From JAXDLK01 sp034666665 (GTDB lineage: Bacteria; Desulfobacterota; Binatia; JACPRU01): a DNA stretch of 12,473 nt. Made by a program: the position numbers and the translations under genes. Positions within the stretch are counted from its first letter, which is position 1; every line of letters begins with the position of its first letter. Below the pieces are notes generated by a model. That model worked only from the letters and a program-made list of their open reading frames with translations. It searched no databases and was not told the DNA's origin. Below are positions 1 to 5,755 of the stretch, one piece after another. Location of the stretch: NCBI GenBank assembly GCA_034666665.1, contig JAXDLK010000044.1, forward strand, positions 1 to 12,473, in the 5' to 3' direction.

Positions 1-287
1 AACGCGGCGGCGACGAGCTGGCTGACCGGAGCCGTGCCCTCGAGTGTGTAGAGCGGGTTCCCGAGCGGCCCGCGGATCGATCCGATCCAGCGGCTGGATT
101 CGCCGCGGTCGTCCGCGAAGGATCCGACCGCAACCAGGGGGCTGCCCGTCGTCGCGGTGGTCGCCGAGGGCGGCGAGGCGGTTTCCAAGGACACGGGGCG
201 CGTCTCCAGGACGCAGCCGGGGGCGACGAACAGCAGAGCGAGCACTACGAGCGGGCGCTCGATCGCTCTCTTCCGGCACCCGTTCAT
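1..287 (-). CDS. YajG-like outer-membrane lipoprotein, C-terminus beyond the window
   Basis: An open frame runs from an ATG at 287 leftwards off the window edge, giving 95 visible residues. The N-terminus is a lipoprotein signal: basic residues (CRKR) at 4-7, a hydrophobic run VVLALLFVA at 14-22, then the lipobox-like APGC with the acylated Cys at residue 25. The following 25 residues are Ser/Thr/Ala/Pro-rich, a likely flexible tether. From about residue 52 comes VGSFADDRGESSRWIGSIR, followed by GNPLYTL and PVSQLV. That resembles the F-x-D-x-R ... I-G-x-x-R ... G ... PV pattern I associate with YajG-type uncharacterised lipoproteins. Such proteins are exported, lipidated and usually sorted to the outer membrane; their function is unknown. 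A GGAGG lies 17 nt upstream of the start, rather far. The gene diverges from the hydrolase at 377. The lipoprotein call is firm; the family name is moderate. Confidence 0.75.
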   Translation of the reverse strand, partial: MNGCRKRAIERPLVVLALLFVAPGCVLETRPVSLETASPPSATTATTGSPLVAVGSFADDRGESSRWIGSIRGPLGNPLYTLEGTAPVSQLVAAA

Positions 288-376
288 CCGCTCGGTCTCT
301 GCAGCCTCCGATATGCCTCCGGCGTGCGGACGGCAACCGGTTGACCACCACCCGCGAATGCCGTTCAAGCGCTGCG
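288..376. other. Divergent intergenic region
   Basis: The 89 bp between the divergent lipoprotein and hydrolase genes should hold both promoters. On the plus strand TTGACC at 341-346 resembles a -35 box. The only possible -10, TTCAAG at 364-369 after a 17-bp spacer, is poor and would start transcription almost at the hydrolase ATG. I see no convincing minus-strand promoter. Confidence 0.2.
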
Positions 377-1156
377 ATGCCTTACGTCGAGCTCCCGGCG
401 GGACGCATCTGGTACGAGGAAGCCGGTCGGGGTCCGGCGGTCGTTTGCCTCCACAGCGGCTGGGGCCGCGCGGTGATGCCGTTCGACGACGCGCGCGAGC
501 GCCTGGCATCGTCCTACCGTCTGATCTTTCCGGATCGCCGCGGCTACGGCCGATCGGACGGCGTCGACCGGCTGCCCGCGCACTACCATGCAGACGCGGC
601 CGAGGAGCTCCATTCGTTCCTCGATGCGCTCGCGCTCGATCGGCCGATCCTGTGGGGTCACAGCGACGGTGCGATCACCGCCGCGCTCCATGCCGCGGCG
701 CGGCCGGACCGCGTGCGGGCGTTGGTGCTCGAATCGGTCCACTTCCGCCGGCGGAAGTCACGGGAGTTCTTCGAGCGTCACGAGCAGGATCCGGAATCGC
801 TGCCCGGAGCCGCCCAGGCGCGCCTCGCGGCCGATCACGGAGATCCTCGCTGGCAGGCGGTGATCCGCATGCACAGCCGCGCGTGGCTCGAGCTCCACGA
901 TCTCGGCGGCGACTTCTACGACGGCGCGCTCGAACGCATCCGCTGCCCGGTTCTGGTCGTGCACGGCGCGCGCGATCCGCACACGCCGATCGACGAGATC
1001 GAAGAGCTCCTCGGCCACCTCGCGCGTGCCGAGGTCGCGATCCTCGAGGCGGGCGGACACAGTCCGCACAGCGAGCCGGTGACGGCGCGCGCCGTCACCG
1101 ATCGCGTCGCCACGTTCTTGGCGACGCTCGGCGAAACGGCGCCCAGTCTCGGATGA
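377..1156 (+). CDS. Alpha/beta-fold hydrolase
   Basis: The protein has 259 residues, normal for a single-domain alpha/beta hydrolase. The full catalytic set is visible. HSGWG at 26-30 is the oxyanion-hole loop. GHSDG at 94-98 is the nucleophile elbow with Ser96. HGARDPHTP places the acid at Asp200, and AGGHSPHSE places the catalytic His at 228. DRRGYGRS at 53-60 is the usual loop after strand 4. There is no signal peptide, so it is probably a cytoplasmic ester, lactone or related hydrolase; the substrate cannot be read from sequence. The ATG at 377 was chosen because similarity to the family starts right there and the upstream open frame is Arg/Ser-rich shadow of the opposite lipoprotein gene. 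No clear ribosome binding site is present. It converges on the DUF445 gene 27 bp downstream. Confidence 0.9.
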   Translation: MPYVELPAGRIWYEEAGRGPAVVCLHSGWGRAVMPFDDARERLASSYRLIFPDRRGYGRSDGVDRLPAHYHADAAEELHSFLDALALDRPILWGHSDGAITAALHAAARPDRVRALVLESVHFRRRKSREFFERHEQDPESLPGAAQARLAADHGDPRWQAVIRMHSRAWLELHDLGGDFYDGALERIRCPVLVVHGARDPHTPIDEIEELLGHLARAEVAILEAGGHSPHSEPVTARAVTDRVATFLATLGETAPSLG

Positions 1157-1160
1157 CGTC

Positions 1161-1192
1161 GGCGGCAGCCTCGCAGGCGATCGTCAGCCGCC
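1161..1192. terminator. Possible hairpin between converging genes
   Basis: GGCGGC at 1161-1166 can pair with GCCGCC at 1187-1192, enclosing a small inner hairpin GCCT-CGC-AGGC at 1168-1178. It lies between the hydrolase and DUF445 stops, where a shared terminator would be expected. The stems are short and there is no T tract, so this is weak. Confidence 0.25.
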
Positions 1193-2548
1193 GAGCAGCA
1201 AGTGGAGGCCGGCGATCAGCAAGCCGATCAGCCCGCCGACGACGGCGCCGTTCAAGCGAATGAACTGCAGGTCGGAGCCGACGCGATCCTCGATCTGCTG
1301 CACGAGCGCGGAGGTGTCGAGGGCGTCGAGGTTCTCCCGCACCGTACGGCCGATCTCGTGGTGGTGGCGCTCGAGGAGCTCCCGCGCGCGGGCGATCACC
1401 CACTCGTCGAACGCGTCCCGGCGCTCCGGGTCGCCGAGGAACTCGACGATGCTCGTGTGGAGCTTGCGATCGACGAGCTCGGACAGCCGGCTCGCGGGAT
1501 CCTCGAGCTCGTGCTCGATCTGCTCGCGCAGACGCCCGAGCGCCTCGCGAACGATCGGGCCGGATTCGAGGCTCTCGACTACTGCCGCGCGCAGCCGCTC
1601 GATCTGCGCGAGCGCCTCGGGCTCGCCGCGCGCCAGCCGCTCTCCGAACCGTCCGACGGCGGAGAAGACGGCGCGCCGGAGCGGGTGCTCGGGATCGGCG
1701 GCCGCGCTGCGCAGCTCCGCGGAGGCATAGGCACAGGCGGCCTCGACGATCTTCTCCTGCACGATCTTCCGGCGGAGGAAGAACGGCACCACGCGCTTGC
1801 CGCTCTGGCGGAGCTTCCTCGCGGAGCGCTCGAGCCACCACTGGAGCTCGACCGCCGTGCGCGGCCGGTCGGCGAGGTTGCCGAGCGAGAGCGCCAGCGA
1901 TTCGAAGACACCGCCTGCGGAGGGGTTCGCGACCGCGCGTGCGAGCCATTCGCCCGTCGAGCGGTCGATCGGCACCTCGGCGAGCTGCCGGTGGATCGTG
2001 TGATCGAGGAACTCGGCGACGTCGGGCTCCCCGAGCATGCGGGCGAGGGCGCGTAACAGGTCGCGGAGAGGCGCTCCGAGGCGCGTCACGTGCGTGGGCT
2101 CTCCGAGCCAGTCGACCACCAGGGCGCTCGGGGTGAGTCGCTGCAGCCGGGTACCGATCACCTCCGGCGACAGCCACTCGTCTTCGATCATCGAGACGAT
2201 GCTCTCGGTGATCTTCCGGCGCCGCGCCGGGATGATCGCGGTGTGCGGGATCGGCAGCCCGAGCGGGTGGCGGAAGAGGGCAGTGACGGCGAACCAGTCC
2301 GCGAGAGCTCCGACGACCGCCGCTTCGAAGCCGTGCGCGACCAGTCGGAGCCACGGCGCGGCCTCGCCGACGCCGATCGCGAGCGCCGCCTGACAGGCGA
2401 CGCTGCCGGCGACGGCGACCAGCAGCGACCCGGTGCCGACGCGGCTGCGGCGTGTCGGGGTCAGCGCACGCACCCGTGCTTTCGTCCTTTCGGGGACGAC
2501 GGCTCTCGGCTCGAGGTGTTCGGGAAGGCGGGCCGCGGGCTCGCTCAC
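1184..2548 (-). CDS. DUF445 family membrane protein
   Basis: The protein is 454 residues from the GTG at 2548. After an N-terminal membrane segment at about 42-60 comes the DUF445 signature ADWFAVTALFRHPLG at 83-97, then PIPHTAIIP. A long, charged, helix-rich middle part follows. The C-terminus has the family-typical FIRLNGAVVGGLIGLLIAG membrane segment. This matches YjiN-like DUF445 proteins: two terminal membrane anchors with a large helical domain between them, function not established. Start choice is uncertain. GTG at 2548 has no clear ribosome binding site. GTG at 2473 (430 aa, beginning VRALTPTRR) has GAAAGGA about 11 nt upstream and is a serious alternative. Longer frames up to 2734 would run into the divergent gene at 2640 and are unlikely. 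No operon partner is visible. Confidence 0.88.
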   Translation of the reverse strand: MSEPAARLPEHLEPRAVVPERTKARVRALTPTRRSRVGTGSLLVAVAGSVACQAALAIGVGEAAPWLRLVAHGFEAAVVGALADWFAVTALFRHPLGLPIPHTAIIPARRRKITESIVSMIEDEWLSPEVIGTRLQRLTPSALVVDWLGEPTHVTRLGAPLRDLLRALARMLGEPDVAEFLDHTIHRQLAEVPIDRSTGEWLARAVANPSAGGVFESLALSLGNLADRPRTAVELQWWLERSARKLRQSGKRVVPFFLRRKIVQEKIVEAACAYASAELRSAAADPEHPLRRAVFSAVGRFGERLARGEPEALAQIERLRAAVVESLESGPIVREALGRLREQIEHELEDPASRLSELVDRKLHTSIVEFLGDPERRDAFDEWVIARARELLERHHHEIGRTVRENLDALDTSALVQQIEDRVGSDLQFIRLNGAVVGGLIGLLIAGLHLLLGG

Positions 2549-2560
2549 GAGGATGATCTT

Positions 2561-2576
2561 AACCGCTCGTCCGGTT
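2561..2576. promoter_or_regulatory. Inverted repeat between divergent genes
   Basis: AACCG (2561-2565) and CGGTT (2572-2576) form a perfect 5-bp dyad with a 6-bp centre, in the 91 bp between the DUF445 gene and the divergent 2640-4249 pair. The site is operator-sized and well placed to control either direction. No regulator is known, and a 5-bp dyad can arise by chance in GC-rich DNA. Confidence 0.25.
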
Positions 2577-2639
2577 CGCCACCACCGAGGAGGCCGCACG
2601 TCTTTTCCCGCCGCCGGTGCTCCGCTAGCTTCGCGGGCG

Positions 2640-3251
2640 ATGCAGCGGATCTTCATCCTTTCGCCGGCGTTCTGCGGCGGCACGCGCGCGGGCTGGCTGC
2701 TCACGGACGGGTCGCGGCTGCCGCTCGCGGCCAAGCTGCGGGAGGCTGCGGGCGCACCGCTCGGAGAAGTCTTCTCGTTCGTGAGCGGTCTCTACTTCCG
2801 GGGCAAGGCGACGTACGCGCGAGCCTTCGCGCGTCCGCCGGCGAAGCTCGCAGGCGTGCTCGTCATCACGGCGACCGACGGGCTCTGCGAGCTCGACGAG
2901 CCCGTTACGATCGACCGGCTGCGTGCGTTCGCCGGCGCCGGGATCGACCTCGAGGATCGGCGCTATCGCCGGCCGCTCGAGCGCGATGCGCGCCGGCTCG
3001 CGTCCGCCGCGGGAGCGGACTCGGAGATCGTGCTGCTCGGCAGCGTGGCGACCCCGAAGTACGTCGGCGTCCTCTCCGCCGCCTTCGGCGAGCGGCTGCG
3101 GTTTCCGCCCGCATTCATCGGCCGTGGCGACATGAGCCGCGGCGGTCTGCTGCTTCGCTGCGTCGATGACGGTCGTGAGCTCGAGTATGCCGGCCTGGCG
3201 GGCGCCGTGCTTCATGGCCCCCGCCCGCCGCGCCTTGAGGCGCGGCGGTGA
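2640..3251 (+). CDS. Conserved-looking protein of unknown function coupled to LigD-type polymerase
   Basis: I do not recognise a named family for this 203-residue protein. It looks like a compact soluble alpha/beta protein: it starts with a strand-like RIFILSPAFCGG at 3-14, and has no signal peptide or membrane segment. Motifs that look constrained are GEVFSFVSGLYFRGK, VLVITATDGL, RYRRPLERDARRLA, IVLLGSVATPKYVGVL and FIGRGDMSRGGLLLRC. The glycine-rich and polar nature of the last two suggests a nucleotide or other ligand pocket, which is inference only. The ATG at 2640 has no good ribosome binding site, but the motif content begins immediately after it. Its TGA overlaps the GTG of the polymerase gene by four bases (GTGA), so the two are almost certainly co-translated. 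That context suggests a role near DNA end-joining or nucleotide handling. Confidence 0.8.
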   Translation: MQRIFILSPAFCGGTRAGWLLTDGSRLPLAAKLREAAGAPLGEVFSFVSGLYFRGKATYARAFARPPAKLAGVLVITATDGLCELDEPVTIDRLRAFAGAGIDLEDRRYRRPLERDARRLASAAGADSEIVLLGSVATPKYVGVLSAAFGERLRFPPAFIGRGDMSRGGLLLRCVDDGRELEYAGLAGAVLHGPRPPRLEARR

Positions 3252-4249
3252 CGAGCGGCCGCGCGACCCGCGACCGGCACCCGGCCAAGCGGAGCCCACG
3301 GCCGCGGGCGAGCGCGCGTTCGACGCCGGCGCTCGTGGCGCTGCCGCGGCATGGAGACGCGGACGCCGAGCTCGGAGGCCGCACGGTGCGGCTGACGAAC
3401 CTCCACAAACCGTTCTGGCCCGAGCTCGGGATCACCAAGGGCGATCTGCTGCAGTACTACACGGACGTCTCTACCGTGCTCCTCCCGCATCTCCGCGACC
3501 GTGCGATGGTGATGAAGCGGTATCCGAACGGTGCGCACGGCGAGCACTTCTTCATGAAGCGTGCGCCGCACCCCCGGCCGGAGTGGATCGAGATCTGCTC
3601 GATCGAGCACGCCTCGGGGAACGTGATCGATTTCCCGATGATCCAGGACCTGCCGGCGCTCCTCTGGGTCGTGAACCTCGGATGCATCGACCTCAACCAG
3701 TGGTACGCGCCGTGCGACGACGTCGACCGGCCCGACTGCCTGCACTTCGACCTCGATCCGGTCGAAGGCACTGCGTTCGCGGCGGTGCGCGATGCCGCGC
3801 TCCTCGTACGCGACGCTCTCGAGAACCTCGGGATGCGCCCGCTTGCCAAGACCACGGGCTCGCGCGGGATCCACGTCTACGTCGGCATCGAACGGGGCCC
3901 GACGCAGAAGCAGGTCTGGGCGTTCGCGAAGGAGCTGGCGCAGACGCTCGAGCAGGCGGCCCCGGCGCTGGTCACCGCCGAGTACCGGATCGCGCGCCGG
4001 CCGAAGGGCCGCGTGCTGGTGGATTACAATCAGAATGCGTGGGGCCGCACCCTCGCCTCGGTCTACTCGGTGCGCCCCCGACCGCGGGCGCCGGTGTCGA
4101 CGCCGGTCACCTGGGCGGAGATCGAGGGCGGGATCGAGATCGACGACTTTCGCATCGACAACGTCCGCGCGCGCATCGCGCGCGTCGGCGACCTGTGGAA
4201 GCCGCTGCTCGACGGGAACGCAGGGTTTCGTCTTCACGACATCGCGTGA
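3248..4249 (+). CDS. ligD (polymerase domain): Stand-alone LigD-type primase-polymerase (NHEJ PolDom)
   Basis: This 333-residue protein matches the polymerase module of bacterial LigD, the archaeo-eukaryotic primase fold that fills gaps and adds (ribo)nucleotides at double-strand breaks during non-homologous end joining. It starts with a basic, disordered tail (1-30). The core begins LTNLHKPFWPELGITKGDL, followed by the family block MKRYPNGAHGEHFFMKRAP. Catalytic metal ligands are Asp168 and Asp170 in HFDLDP. KTTGSRGIHVYV (201-212) gives the S-x-x-x-H nucleotide-binding motif, and VDYNQN supplies the third Asp at 259. The length fits the polymerase domain alone: there is no ATP-dependent ligase or 3'-phosphoesterase domain, and no Ku gene is nearby, so those must be encoded elsewhere if the pathway is complete. 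The GTG start lies in a GTGA overlap with the preceding gene. A stand-alone PolDom is a known arrangement. Confidence 0.93.
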   Translation: MTSGRATRDRHPAKRSPRPRASARSTPALVALPRHGDADAELGGRTVRLTNLHKPFWPELGITKGDLLQYYTDVSTVLLPHLRDRAMVMKRYPNGAHGEHFFMKRAPHPRPEWIEICSIEHASGNVIDFPMIQDLPALLWVVNLGCIDLNQWYAPCDDVDRPDCLHFDLDPVEGTAFAAVRDAALLVRDALENLGMRPLAKTTGSRGIHVYVGIERGPTQKQVWAFAKELAQTLEQAAPALVTAEYRIARRPKGRVLVDYNQNAWGRTLASVYSVRPRPRAPVSTPVTWAEIEGGIEIDDFRIDNVRARIARVGDLWKPLLDGNAGFRLHDIA

Positions 4250-4351
4250 TGGGGACCCGGCGGCGGTCCGACGGCTCCAGCCTTCCCGGTCGCGGGGACG
4301 GGCGCCGCCCTTCTCTGCGCGGTTGCGACGCTTACCTCCAGTCGTTAAGTT

Positions 4352-4364
4352 CCCTCGGCGAGGG
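4352..4364 (+). terminator. Weak hairpin downstream of the polymerase gene
   Basis: CCCTC (4352-4356), loop GGC, GAGGG (4360-4364) make a short perfect hairpin about 100 nt after the polymerase stop. It is followed by GGCTTCTC rather than a run of T. It is the best terminator candidate in the 249-bp gap 4250-4498; I see no small gene in that gap. Confidence 0.25.
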
Positions 4365-4468
4365 GGCTTCTCGGAGACGTCGGGTAACGGTGATGTCGGT
4401 GGCGGGGCGTGATGCTCCTGCCGAGCTGGATGGAAGCGTGAAACTGAGCATGGCGGCCGTATCGTGCG

Positions 4469-4488
4469 CCGCTCCCGGAGCGGAGGAG
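4469..4488 (+). promoter_or_regulatory. Dyad overlapping the ribosome binding site of the FixJ-type gene
   Basis: CCGCTCC (4469-4475) and GGAGCGG (4477-4483) form a 7-bp dyad around one base. The right arm runs into the strong Shine-Dalgarno GGAGGAG at 4482-4488, which is 10 nt before the GTG at 4499. As DNA it is operator-like; as RNA only five pairs with a 5-nt loop can form, which could partly mask the ribosome site. Confidence 0.35.
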
Positions 4489-4498
4489 TGAGTCGGCC

Positions 4499-5131
4499 GT
4501 GATGCAGCCGAAGCCGACGGTTTTCGTCGTCGACGACGATTCGACGCTCCGCGAGTCCATCCGCTTCCTCGTCGAGTCGATCGGTCTCGGGGTCCGCACG
4601 TACGGGTCCGCGGTGGATTTCCTCCGCGAGTTCGATCCTGAAGCCGTCGGCTGCCTGGTCACCGACGTGCGCATGCCGGGGCTCTCCGGACTCGACCTGC
4701 AGCGCGAGCTGCTGGAACGCGGATCGAAGCTGCCCGTCATCATCATGACCGCGTTCGCCGAGGTTCCCACCGCCGTGCGTGCGCTCAAAGAGGGCGCCGT
4801 CGACTTCATCGAGAAGCCGTTCAGCGATCAGCTGCTTCTCGATCGCATCCAGCTCGCGATCGAACGCGATCGCGAGGCGCGATCGAAGTCGACCGAGGCG
4901 GAGAAGCTCGCGGCTCGCATGGCGGAGCTCACGCCGCGGCAGCGCGAGGTCATGCGTTTGATCGTCGAGGGCAAGCCGAGCAAGGTGATCGCCTCCGAGC
5001 TCGGTCTCAGCCCGAAGACGGTCGAGGCGCACCGCAGCCGCGTGATGTCGAAGATGCAGGCGAAGTCTCTGGCGGAGCTCGTCCGCCTCGCGGTGCTCGC
5101 GGGCACCGACAAGATGCCTCGCGAAGACTGA
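4499..5131 (+). CDS. FixJ/NarL-type two-component response regulator
   Basis: The 210-residue protein has the standard two-domain layout. The receiver domain (about 7-125) has the acidic pocket VVDDD at 10-14, phospho-acceptor Asp56 in VTDVRMPGLSG, the switch Thr84 in IIMTAFA and Lys106 in EKPF. After a charged linker comes a LuxR-type helix-turn-helix (about 146-205): LTPRQREVMRLIVEGKPSKV, then GLSPKTVEAHRSRVMSKM. The receiver TDVRMPG...MTAFAEV...GAVDFIEKPF is of FixJ/TodT/StyR style. It should bind promoters as a phosphorylated dimer in the cytoplasm. No histidine kinase is adjacent, so it is an orphan regulator with unknown signal and targets. The start is GTG at 4499, with an in-frame ATG at 4502; GGAGGAG at 4482-4488 fits the GTG slightly better. 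Confidence 0.93.
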   Translation: MMQPKPTVFVVDDDSTLRESIRFLVESIGLGVRTYGSAVDFLREFDPEAVGCLVTDVRMPGLSGLDLQRELLERGSKLPVIIMTAFAEVPTAVRALKEGAVDFIEKPFSDQLLLDRIQLAIERDREARSKSTEAEKLAARMAELTPRQREVMRLIVEGKPSKVIASELGLSPKTVEAHRSRVMSKMQAKSLAELVRLAVLAGTDKMPRED

Positions 5132-5132
5132 T

Positions 5133-5164
5133 CCCTCCGAGGGTTTTCCTGGTTGGGGAAACCC
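5133..5164 (+). promoter_or_regulatory. Two mutually exclusive hairpins after the regulator gene
   Basis: Directly after the TGA at 5129-5131, CCCT (5133-5136) can pair with AGGG (5140-5143), followed by TTTT: a weak terminator. The same GGG and T run (5141-5149) can instead pair with 5156-5164 in a 9-bp stem with one G-U pair and a 6-nt loop TGGTTG. The second fold would break the first. It may simply be the terminator zone of the regulator gene, or an attenuator-like element ahead of the RNA-binding protein gene. Confidence 0.4.
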
Positions 5165-5191
5165 CCCACGGTTCGAAGGGAATTTTCCGGA

Positions 5192-5219
5192 TTGAAACTT
5201 TACGTCCGGAGACCAGAAT
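5192..5219 (+). promoter_or_regulatory. Possible sigma70-type promoter for the RRM gene
   Basis: TTGAAA (5192-5197) matches five of six -35 bases. After a 16-bp spacer, CAGAAT (5214-5219) matches four of six -10 bases. Transcription would start near 5226, giving a leader of about 75 nt. The local stretch is AT-richer than its surroundings, which supports a promoter. Confidence 0.4.
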
Positions 5220-5299
5220 CGTGGTCACCGGAATGGCTCGATACGACCTGCATCGACACACGCAGGTGACGGGCTGCCGGTGCGACACAGGAGGCGTCG

Positions 5300-5623
5300 A
5301 TGCGAATTTACGTAGGCAACCTGCCTTACGGAACGACCGAGCAACAGCTCGAAGGACTCTTCGGCCCGTACGGCGCGATTCGTTCCGTGACGATCATCAA
5401 GGACCGCTCGACGGCCCAATCGAAGGGCTTCGGGTTCGTCGAGATGGCGGAGCGTAGCGAGGCCGAACGGGCGATCGCGGCTCTCGACGGACAGGAGTTC
5501 GAGGGGCGAAAGCTGCACCTCGACGAGGCGCGGCCGATGCCTCAGCCGGCGTTCCGCGCGGCCGGCTCCGGCGGCGGTCGTCGCGGCGCGGGCGCGAATG
5601 CCTTCGCGGGCCGCGGGCGCTGA
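5300..5623 (+). CDS. Small RRM-domain RNA-binding protein
   Basis: This 107-residue protein is one RNA recognition motif plus a short glycine/arginine-rich tail. RNP2 is IYVGNL at 3-8 and RNP1 is KGFGFVEM at 42-49, with the aromatic RNA-stacking residues Tyr4, Phe44 and Phe46 in place. The remaining RRM helices and strands follow to about residue 78 (AERAIAALDGQEFEGRKLHLDEA). The tail GSGGGRRGAGAN...GRGR is like the RGG-type tails of bacterial and cyanobacterial Rbp proteins, which bind RNA in the cytoplasm and are often cold- or stress-induced. The ATG at 5300 has an excellent Shine-Dalgarno AGGAGG at 5289-5294, 5 nt away, implying high expression. It appears to be a single-gene unit with its own promoter. 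Confidence 0.95.
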   Translation: MRIYVGNLPYGTTEQQLEGLFGPYGAIRSVTIIKDRSTAQSKGFGFVEMAERSEAERAIAALDGQEFEGRKLHLDEARPMPQPAFRAAGSGGGRRGAGANAFAGRGR

Positions 5624-5673
5624 TTCGACGCGGGCACGTTCGTGGTCGTGGCATCGGGTCGAAGCTCGCCTGC

Positions 5674-5697
5674 GGAATGCGCCGTGCGGCGAACGTC
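5674..5697 (+). promoter_or_regulatory. Possible ECF-type promoter upstream of the sigma factor gene
   Basis: GGAAT (5674-5678), a 15-bp spacer and CGTC (5694-5697) resemble the GGAAC ... CGTC pattern recognised by many ECF sigma factors. Placed about 55 bp before the sigma gene, it would allow autoregulation. The match rests on nine bases and the -35 differs in its last base. Confidence 0.35.
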
Positions 5698-5715
5698 GAC
5701 CCCCGGATGCTGAAT

Positions 5716-5739
5716 TCCCGGAGCATTTTCGATCCGGGA
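5716..5739 (+). promoter_or_regulatory. Hairpin next to the ribosome binding site of the sigma gene
   Basis: TCCCGGA (5716-5722) and TCCGGGA (5733-5739) are perfect 7-bp complements around a 10-nt AT-containing loop. The right arm abuts the purine-rich GAGGGA at 5740-5745 that serves as ribosome binding site for the start at 5756. It could control translation or be a protein-binding palindrome. Confidence 0.4.
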
Positions 5740-5755
5740 GAGGGACGGATGGGTG

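Noticed and set aside
44..376. N-terminal extension of the alpha/beta hydrolase
   Set aside because: The extension is Arg/Ser-rich, unlike the family, and overlaps the divergent lipoprotein gene; homology begins at the ATG at 377.
1202..2056. 284-codon plus-strand open frame
   Set aside because: Antisense to DUF445, whose membrane segments and signature motif are convincing on the other strand.
3212..5032. 606-codon minus-strand open frame
   Set aside because: It lies opposite the LigD-type polymerase and FixJ-type genes, both with complete catalytic motifs. Its translation is Arg/Asp/His-rich without any domain pattern, as expected of an antisense shadow in GC-rich DNA.
5179..5206. ECF-type promoter GGAAT ... 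CGTC upstream of the RRM gene
   Set aside because: The spacer is 19 bp, too long for the usual 15-17 bp; the TTGAAA/CAGAAT pair in the same area is a better fit.
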